Source: Candidatus Fredericiella danica (GTDB lineage: Bacteria; Chloroflexota; Anaerolineae; Caldilineales; Caldilineaceae). From it: a stretch of 64,000 bases of DNA. The position numbers were made by a program, and so were the translations under genes. A model generated the notes under the pieces. The model saw only the letters and a program-made list of their open reading frames with translations, was not told where the DNA came from and ran no database searches. Positions 57,791 to 64,000 of this stretch are shown here, piece after piece. Where the stretch lies: positions 36,845-100,844 of the forward strand of contig JADJPH010000102.1 of the NCBI GenBank assembly GCA_016713335.1. Direction: 5' to 3'. Position 1 is the first letter of the stretch, and each line of letters starts with the position of its first letter.

Positions 57791-59535
57791 GTGCCGCCGG
57801 TGCTTACGAAATCCATACCACAACGGGCGCCTCCACGCCGATCTCGTACACGCTCTACAACCAGGGGCCAACCACTACCACCCTGACCAGCGCACCAAAT
57901 CCATCGGTCTACGGGGATATCGCCACTTTCACCGCCACTGTTACCGCCACTGCCGGTGTGCCTGGCGGCTTCGTTACCATCACCGTCGGCGGTAGCGACA
58001 CCGTGCTGCCCCTCGTCAATGCAACGGCAACCCTCACCCGCAGCAACCTCGGTATCGGTCTCAACCCGGCCGTGGCCACCTATGGCGGGGACCCAATCGC
58101 CGCCCCCAGCGTGTCCGCTCTCTATACGCACACCGTCCAGCCTGCCCGCACCACCATTGCGGTCACCGCGGCCCCCAATCCCGCCGTTGTCCAAAACACG
58201 GTAACGCTCACCGCCTCCGTCGCCACGACTGCCACCGGGCTCGGCACACCAACCGGTTATGTCACCTTCACCGCCGGCGCCATTGTCTTCACCGCTACCC
58301 TCGACGCCAACGGTGTCGCAACCACACAACGCACCGACCTCATCGTGGGCAACCATGCCGTCAGCGCCACCTACGCCGGTGACGACAACTTCGCCACCGC
58401 GTCAAACACCGGCGCCAATCTGGTTGTCAACTGCACGCCTGCCTACGTCGTCAACACTTCCGTGGACGCCGGCGCCGGTTCGCTCCGTCAGGCGCTCACT
58501 GATGTCTGTGCGGGTGGCGCCGTCACCTTTGACCCCGCCCTCACGGCCGGCGGCCCGGTCACCATCACCCTGACCTCGGCCCAGCTCGATGTCGCGAAAA
58601 ACATGACCATCACCGGCCCCGGCGCCGAACTTGCCCGCATCAGCGGCAACAACGCCTATCGCGTCTTCTTCGTCGAGAACGACATTACCGCCAACATCTC
58701 TGATCTCACCATCCGCGATGGCCTCGCCAGCGATTGGGGCGGCGGCACCTACGGCGGTGGCCTGCTTGCCCGTGGCGCTGTGACACTGACCAATTCCTTC
58801 GTCATCTCCAACACCTCACCAGGTGACGGCGGCGGCGTCAGCAACTACTTCTTGGGCAGCCTGACCATCTCCAACTGCACTATCATGTCAAATACGGCCG
58901 GCATCTCGGGTGGTGGCATCTTCGACTGGGGCGGCGGAACGCTCTTCCTCATCGGCTCGACCGTCACCGGCAACACCGCCGGCAGCGGCGCCGGGATTCA
59001 TGCTGATGCCTGGACCTACCTCACTGTCGAAAGCTCTGCCATCTTCGGCAACAATGCTTCCGGCGAGGGAGGTGGCATGAGCAGCGGTAACAACGCCACC
59101 ATGATCCTCTCGAACACCACCGTCGCCAACAATTCTGCACCCACCGCGGGTGGCATCTGGGTCTACAACAATGTGGAATTGACGATGCGGAATAGCACCG
59201 TCTCGGGCAACGCCGGCGGTGGCATCTACAATGGTTTCGGCACCTTGAACTTAAGCAACTCCATCATTGCCAACCATGTAGGCAGTTTCGATTGCCTTGA
59301 TTCGGGCACAATTGGTGTAAATACCAACAACCTGGTTGAGAACGGCCTTGCAGTCCCGCTTTCTCCGGTGACCCGCTCCTCGCCCCCTCGGCGACTACGG
59401 CGGCCCGACCTGGACTGCCCCGCTCCTCCCCGGCTCCAAGGCGCTCGATGCCGGCGACGCCGCTGCCTGCCTAGCCACCGACCAGCGTGGCGTCACCCGC
59501 CCCCAGGGCAGCGCCTGCGACCTCGGCGCCTTTGA
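57640..59535 (+). CDS. Giant surface protein, part 4: Ig-like pair and beta-helix module A3
   Basis: One open frame of 631 codons. It starts inside the anchor-following beta domain (SAASWQGKAEPVDGGQLTFA), then has two Ig-like units (TSAPNPSVYGDIATFTATVT; TAAPNPAVVQNTVTLTASVA) and module A3: VDAGAGSLRQALTDVCAGGA, ISDLTIRDGLASDWGGGTYG, then repeated GGG turns (SNTSPGDGGGVSNYF; TAGISGGGIFDWGGG; GEGGGMSSGNNATM), ending VNTNNLVENG. Near 59380 the frame slips within the anchor segment. The A3 DNA is close to A1 and A2 at both ends but diverged in the middle. Confidence 0.8.
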   Translation: MSAASWQGKAEPVDGGQLTFAGPVAGAGVTPITTTATIAAGAASAGMSANSAAGAYEIHTTTGASTPISYTLYNQGPTTTTLTSAPNPSVYGDIATFTATVTATAGVPGGFVTITVGGSDTVLPLVNATATLTRSNLGIGLNPAVATYGGDPIAAPSVSALYTHTVQPARTTIAVTAAPNPAVVQNTVTLTASVATTATGLGTPTGYVTFTAGAIVFTATLDANGVATTQRTDLIVGNHAVSATYAGDDNFATASNTGANLVVNCTPAYVVNTSVDAGAGSLRQALTDVCAGGAVTFDPALTAGGPVTITLTSAQLDVAKNMTITGPGAELARISGNNAYRVFFVENDITANISDLTIRDGLASDWGGGTYGGGLLARGAVTLTNSFVISNTSPGDGGGVSNYFLGSLTISNCTIMSNTAGISGGGIFDWGGGTLFLIGSTVTGNTAGSGAGIHADAWTYLTVESSAIFGNNASGEGGGMSSGNNATMILSNTTVANNSAPTAGGIWVYNNVELTMRNSTVSGNAGGGIYNGFGTLNLSNSIIANHVGSFDCLDSGTIGVNTNNLVENGLAVPLSPVTRSSPPRRLRRPDLDCPAPPRLQGARCRRRRCLPSHRPAWRHPPPGQRLRPRRL

Positions 59536-59790
59536 ATCCCAGGGCTTCACCCTCACCAAAGCCGGCGGCGACAACCAGACGACGTTCGTCTCCCAATCCT
59601 TCGCCGAACCACTCACCGCCACGGTGAGCGCAGCCTCCTGGCAGGGCAAGGCCGAACCGGTCGACGGCGGCCAACTCACCTTTGCCGGTCCGGTCGCCGG
59701 CGCCGGGGTCACCCGATTACCACCACCGCCACCATCGCAGCCGACGCCGCCAGTGCGAGCATCACCGCCAACGGAACAGCCGGCGCGCAC
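59333..59790 (+). repeat. Anchor module copy 3
   Basis: Third copy. It carries a frame slip near 59380 and another near 59715, where copies 1 and 2 read ACCCCCATTACC and this copy reads ACCCGATTACC, a loss within a C run. Confidence 0.9.
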
Positions 59791-62061
59791 CAGGTCATTG
59801 CCTCGACGTCGGGCGCCACCACAACCGTCGCCTTTGACCTCATCAACGCGAAAGGCGCAACGACCATCGACGTGACTTCCACGCCAAATCCTGCAGACAC
59901 GCAGACCACGGTGACGCTCACGGCCACCGTCGCCACGACCGCTACCGGACTTGGCGTGCCTGGCGGCTACGTCACCTTCACCGTCGGCAGCGACGTTTTC
60001 ACCGCCACGCTCAACAACGGCATTGCCGTCGCTCACCGGACCATTCTAGTCGTCGGTAGCCACCCGGTCGCCACCACGTATGCCGGTGATGATGACAGCT
60101 TCACTGGGGCTGCGACCACTGGCGCCAACCTGCTCATACAGGCGATCCTGACGACGGGCAAGGATGGCACCGGTGCAGGCGCCGTGACCTCGGATCCAGC
60201 CGGCATTGATTGTGGTATTGCGTGCGTCGCAAGATTCGATCCGAACACTTTCATTACATTGACGGCGACGCCGCCCATCAGTTCGACTTTTGCCGGTTGG
60301 AGCGGCGATGCTGGCGGAACGACCAACCCACTCACCGTGACCCTGAACGGCGACAAGGCCATCACCGCCACCTTCACGCTCAAAACCTACGTGATCACGC
60401 CGACGGCGGAGGCGAACGGCAGCATCACGCCGAGCACGCCGCAGCGGGTGAACTACGGCGCCGACCAGGTCTTCACAATTGCGGCAGATCCACACTACCA
60501 TGTCATCGATGTGGCCGCGGACAGTGTGTCGGTGGGTGCGGTGGACAGCTACACCTTCACCAACGTAACCGCCGACCACATCATCACCGCCAGCTTTGCC
60601 ATCGACAGCCACAGCTTGAGCCTTGGCAAGGCCGGTAGCGGCGACGGCACGGTGGCGAACGACCCCGCGGGCAGTCGCTTCGACTACGGCACCGTTGTGA
60701 CCATCACCGCTACGCCACTCATCAGCTCTACCTTCACCGGCTGGAGCGGCGACGCGACAGGCGCCACGAGCCCACTCACCGTGACCATCGATAGTGACAA
60801 GGCGATCACCGCCACCTTTGCCCGCAACGGTTATCCTCTCACCCTCGGCATGGTCGGGACGGGTGGCGGCGCGCTGGCGAACGATCCCGCCGGCAGCGTC
60901 TTCGACTATGGGACAGTGGTCACCGTGACGGCAACGCCTTATATCAGTTCCACCTTCACAGGCTGGAGCGGCGACGCCACCGGCGCGACCAATCCGTTGG
61001 TCGTGACAATGGATGTCACCAGGGCGATCACCGCGTCCTTCACGCTGAAGACTTATGTGATCACCCCAACCGCCGGCGCCAACGGCATCACGCCGAACAC
61101 ACCGCAGACGGTGAACTACGGCGTCGATCAGGTCTTCACGATTGCGGCGAATCCACACCATCACATCCTCGATGTCGCCATCGACGGCGTGTCGGTCGGT
61201 GCAACGAATGTGTACACCTTCGCACATGTGACTGCGAACCATACCATCACTGCCAGCTTCGCGATCGACATGCACAGCCTGAGCCTGTACAAGACCGGTA
61301 CTGGTGGCGGCATCGTGGCCAACGATCCGGCTGGTGGCAGTTTCGCCTACGGCACCGTGGTCACCGTCACGGCGACGCCACTCATCAGTTCCACCTTCAC
61401 TGGTTGGAGCGGCGATGCCAGTGGGTCTACCAATCCGCTAGTGGTGACAATGGATGCCGCCAAGGCGATCACGGCGACGTTCACGCTCAAGACCTTCGTC
61501 ATCACGCCCACGGCGGGCGCCAACGGCAGCATCACCCCGAGCACGCCGCAGACGCTCAACTATGGCAGTGACCAGACCTTCACCATCGCCGCTGACCCGC
61601 ACCACCACATTCTAGATGTGGCGGCAGACGGTGTCTCGGTCGGTGCGCTGGACGTATACACCTTCACGAACGTGACGACGGATCACATCATCACCGCCAG
61701 CTTTACGATCGACATACACAGCCTCAGCCTGCACAAAGACGGTACAGGCGATGGGACGGTGGACAATGAGCCGGCCGGCAGCAGCTTTGCCTACGGCACT
61801 GTCGTGACCATCACCGCGACGACACCGATCAGTTCCATCTTCACCGGCTGGTCTGGCGATGCCGAGCACCCGCAGACGCTCGGCGCCACAGCGCCTTCGA
61901 CACCCCGATGCGCACCTATCCTGGACGTAATGGTGGATGATACTCATCGGGGCGGTGGATGCCTCACGTTCCGAAGTCGTTGCCGACACACGTCTCGGCC
62001 ATCTTCGCCAGCAACCTGCGCTGACCTGCAGCGCCGATCCGAGCATGGGCACAGCGAATGA
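59536..62061 (+). CDS. Giant surface protein, part 5: third anchor segment, Ig-like, tandem InlB-type repeats
   Basis: 59536-59871 carries the third copy of the anchor-following beta domain with a frame slip near 59715. From 59872 a frame of 729 codons holds an Ig-like domain (TSTPNPADTQTTVTLTATVA) and then five or six divergent InlB B-repeat-like units (PF18998 type), each with DPAG..F.YGTVVT(I/V)TATP.ISSTF.GWSGDA, then VTxDxxKAITATF and, alternating, TPTAGANGSITPSTPQTLNY with HHHILDVAADGVSVG. The spacing is regular (~230-250 nt). Near 61880 the frame breaks inside a repeat. These repeats form extended surface stalks. Confidence 0.8.
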   Translation: MPGLHPHQSRRRQPDDVRLPILRRTTHRHGERSLLAGQGRTGRRRPTHLCRSGRRRRGHPITTTATIAADAASASITANGTAGAHQVIASTSGATTTVAFDLINAKGATTIDVTSTPNPADTQTTVTLTATVATTATGLGVPGGYVTFTVGSDVFTATLNNGIAVAHRTILVVGSHPVATTYAGDDDSFTGAATTGANLLIQAILTTGKDGTGAGAVTSDPAGIDCGIACVARFDPNTFITLTATPPISSTFAGWSGDAGGTTNPLTVTLNGDKAITATFTLKTYVITPTAEANGSITPSTPQRVNYGADQVFTIAADPHYHVIDVAADSVSVGAVDSYTFTNVTADHIITASFAIDSHSLSLGKAGSGDGTVANDPAGSRFDYGTVVTITATPLISSTFTGWSGDATGATSPLTVTIDSDKAITATFARNGYPLTLGMVGTGGGALANDPAGSVFDYGTVVTVTATPYISSTFTGWSGDATGATNPLVVTMDVTRAITASFTLKTYVITPTAGANGITPNTPQTVNYGVDQVFTIAANPHHHILDVAIDGVSVGATNVYTFAHVTANHTITASFAIDMHSLSLYKTGTGGGIVANDPAGGSFAYGTVVTVTATPLISSTFTGWSGDASGSTNPLVVTMDAAKAITATFTLKTFVITPTAGANGSITPSTPQTLNYGSDQTFTIAADPHHHILDVAADGVSVGALDVYTFTNVTTDHIITASFTIDIHSLSLHKDGTGDGTVDNEPAGSSFAYGTVVTITATTPISSIFTGWSGDAEHPQTLGATAPSTPRCAPILDVMVDDTHRGGGCLTFRSRCRHTSRPSSPATCADLQRRSEHGHSE

Positions 62062-64000
62062 TACCCGCGCCGTCTTTGCTACGGCACGGTCGCGACAGCC
62101 GCGACACCATGCTCCCGCACAGTTCAAAGGCTGGACCGGTGACGCCAGCGGCAACACCAACCTGCAGGTGACCATGGACGGCGATAAAGGCGATCACCGC
62201 CACCTTTGCCATCCCCGCAGCCGACGACGACGACCCGTGTCGACGCTGAACCCCGCCTTTTCGCACGCGAAGGTCTCATGTTCACGGCGACGGTCGCATC
62301 AACTATCGCCGGAGGCGCCCCCACCGACAGGTCTATATCAGTGACCCAACCGGGGTCGTCTCGCTGACCGGCGACCTGATCGACGGCATTGCGATGGTCG
62401 ACGCTTCCTATCTTGCAGCCGGCACTTACACAGTGACTGCGGTCTACCCTGGGAATGACTTCCACAACGCATCGATCTCCAACCAGGTCACCCAGGTTGT
62501 GAACAAGCATGCGACCTCGACCTCCGTCGCGATCGATCCCAACCCAGCGCAGGTCAGTGACATCGTAACCTTCACTGCCTCCGTGAACTGGACTGACATG
62601 CGCGAAATCGAGAGCGAAGCCCTGATGATGGCTCGCAAACCACAGGCGTCGTTGCTGTCATGGTCGGTCGGGGCACGCGCCTGCGAGGCGCCGGTCGTCG
62701 ATGGTGTCGCCACCTTCCGTGCGTCCCGGTCGATCCTGGCGGCTATCGAGTCACCGCTGCCTACCAGGGCGACGACTCCAGCCTGGGCAGCACCAGTAGC
62801 GAGGTCATCCTCCAGGTGCAGCGCCGCACCAGCGCGGTCTTGGTCACGGCGGACCTCAATCCTTCGCAATTGGGGCAGACGGTGGTCTTCACCGCCACCG
62901 TACAATTTGCCGCTACCAGCTTGGAAGCTACCGACCACGCCATGACCGCAATGGATGCGGTGCTTAGCGCCCCAGGGACCACTGCAGGGTTACCTCAACC
63001 GACCGGTACGGTCATCTTCGCCGAGAACGGCGTCGAATTCCGGCACGCGGCGCCGTCTCAATGGGTGGTCACCATTGCCTACGGGCAGTTCCCGGCGGGC
63101 ACACATTCCATCACCGCCCAATACACTGGCGATACGAGGTTCACCGGCAGCACATCCGCCCCGTACCAACAGGTTGTCCGAACTGCGCCAACCGCAGTCA
63201 ATGATGCGGCAAGTACGGCTTGGGGAACGTCAGTGACCATCCCCGTACTCGCCAACGATCAAGACCCGGCGGTGGGGACTGATCATCAGCGCAGTGGTGT
63301 CTGGCTCGCACGGCCAGCCACGATCACACCCGACATGCAACTGGTTGTCTAGCACGCCTGACGCGGACTTTTAGCGGTGGACCAGTTCAACTACACCATC
63401 ACCGATGTCAACGAGGGTGCAAGCACGGGCGCGGTGGCGGTTGTCGTCTCACCCAAATCTAATCCGGACGAAACGCTTCAGGTTGCGGTCGCTGACCCGT
63501 CAACCGATCCAACCGCCCAGTTTACGGTATTGCTTCCTCCGTTGCGTGCTGGGCCTGCCGCAGGGCTGCTTACACCGGCACGCTCACGCCGCAGGACGTG
63601 CTTCTTCTTTGAGCTACACGCCGATCGTGACGCCGACAGAGAATACGCAGAATCCACCGGGCAACTTGAAGTTTGGCAATCTGGGAATTCGATCTGGGGC
63701 CGAAACCTCAACGACCAGCAACTTGAAAACTATCAATTTGCCGTACCGCTGAGCCGCTGACGATCGCCTACGACCCAGCGCTGCTAGACGGTTGGACCCG
63801 CGAGCCTGACCCTTCCTACTGGGATGGCAGGCAGTGGTCCACAAGTGGGATCACGATGCTCAGTCACGACCGGTGAACCACGTGCTGGTCGCTGAGTCTG
63901 GCCCACTTCGCAGTGAGTATTCTCTTCGCCGAGGACGACGGGCGGTGCACCCCAATCACCCGGCCTGTATCGAGTGGAAGAAGGCGCCAACGTTGCGCCA
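62062..64000 (+). CDS. Giant surface protein, part 6: Ig-like domains, cadherin-like domain, C-terminal region (runs to window edge)
   Basis: Many frame slips, but the order of domains is readable: FKGWTGDASGNTN (last InlB-like unit, ~62125), Ig-like units with YPGNDFHNASISNQVTQVV (~62450), SVAIDPNPAQVSDIVTFTAS (~62525), LVTADLNPSQLGQTVVFTAT (~62850) and YTGDTRFTGSTSAPYQQVV (~63125), then a cadherin/Big_9-like unit with TAPTAVNDAASTAWGTSVTI, NDQDPA and VDQFNYTITDVNEGASTGAV (~63380). After 63450 lies a less typical C-terminal region (YDPALLDGWTREPDPSYWDG). No sortase motif or final membrane helix is seen before 64000, so the end may lie outside. Confidence 0.7.

Noticed and set aside
60046..61275. 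Minus-strand ORF of 409 codons opposite the InlB-type repeats
   Set aside because: Periodic antisense translation of tandem repeats; the plus strand has the recognised domain.

Overview
The window looks like a chromosomal segment of a GC-rich, probably monoderm bacterium. My best guess is a Chloroflexota lineage of the Anaerolineae/Caldilineae kind. This is inference from gene content: LytR-CpsA-Psr (LCP) proteins, an LPETG-anchored surface enzyme, exported proteins with short YLP motifs, a tungsten aldehyde:ferredoxin oxidoreductase, a BTAD/NB-ARC/TPR regulator, dispersed his genes and a very large beta-helix/Ig surface protein. There is no rRNA or CRISPR array, and one tRNA (Ser-CGA). Around twenty genes change reading frame one or more times while conserved protein sequence continues in another frame. 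Several shifts sit at short homopolymers, so uncorrected long-read indels are the simplest explanation. I give such genes as one span and mark the shifts.

Layout. 1-4.1 kb: exported proteins on the minus strand (beta-propeller hydrolase-like protein, four-repeat DUF333 lipoprotein, M28 peptidase) and tRNA-Ser. 4.3-7.6 kb: plus-strand polysaccharide genes (O-antigen ligase-like, GtrA, GT4). 7.7-15.7 kb: eleven co-oriented minus-strand genes with a stress flavour: histidine kinase and LuxR-type regulator, terminator, GlsB-like membrane protein, LEA-like protein, RNB ribonuclease, small membrane protein, lipid kinase, PAP2 phosphatase, lone receiver, bacterioferritin and YtxH protein. 16-18 kb: thioesterase, membrane protein, TIM-barrel isomerase. 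18-24.6 kb: two LCP paralogues, then the CpXC/CinA/HD operon. 24.9-31.4 kb: M12-like metalloprotease, internally deleted HisC-like gene, patatin, RsmI overlapping AOR, small lipoprotein.

31.5-43.4 kb: a large soluble hybrid kinase, hisB, a nitrate/sulfonate/taurine-type ABC importer, hisC, the LPETG-anchored 5'-nucleotidase and hisD. 43.4-51 kb: Nudix hydrolase with zinc ribbon, CAP/SCP protein, AfsR-like regulator, diheme cytochrome c, SnoaL-like protein and a GNAT protein. 51.5 kb to the end: one giant modular surface protein, apparently running to or past the window edge, with three diverged copies of a beta-helix/anchor module, Ig-like domains and InlB-type tandem repeats.

Intergenic spaces are unusually rich in dispersed repeats: degenerate units of the type GACGCCAAG/GACGCAGAG, ACACAGAG/ACACAAAG arrays, 8-nt GTCTCYYT arrays and REP-like hairpins, often arranged as long inverted repeats. 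The observations I would follow first are the giant surface protein with its near-identical internal copies, the stress-gene island, the LPETG ectonucleotidase and the dispersed repeats.
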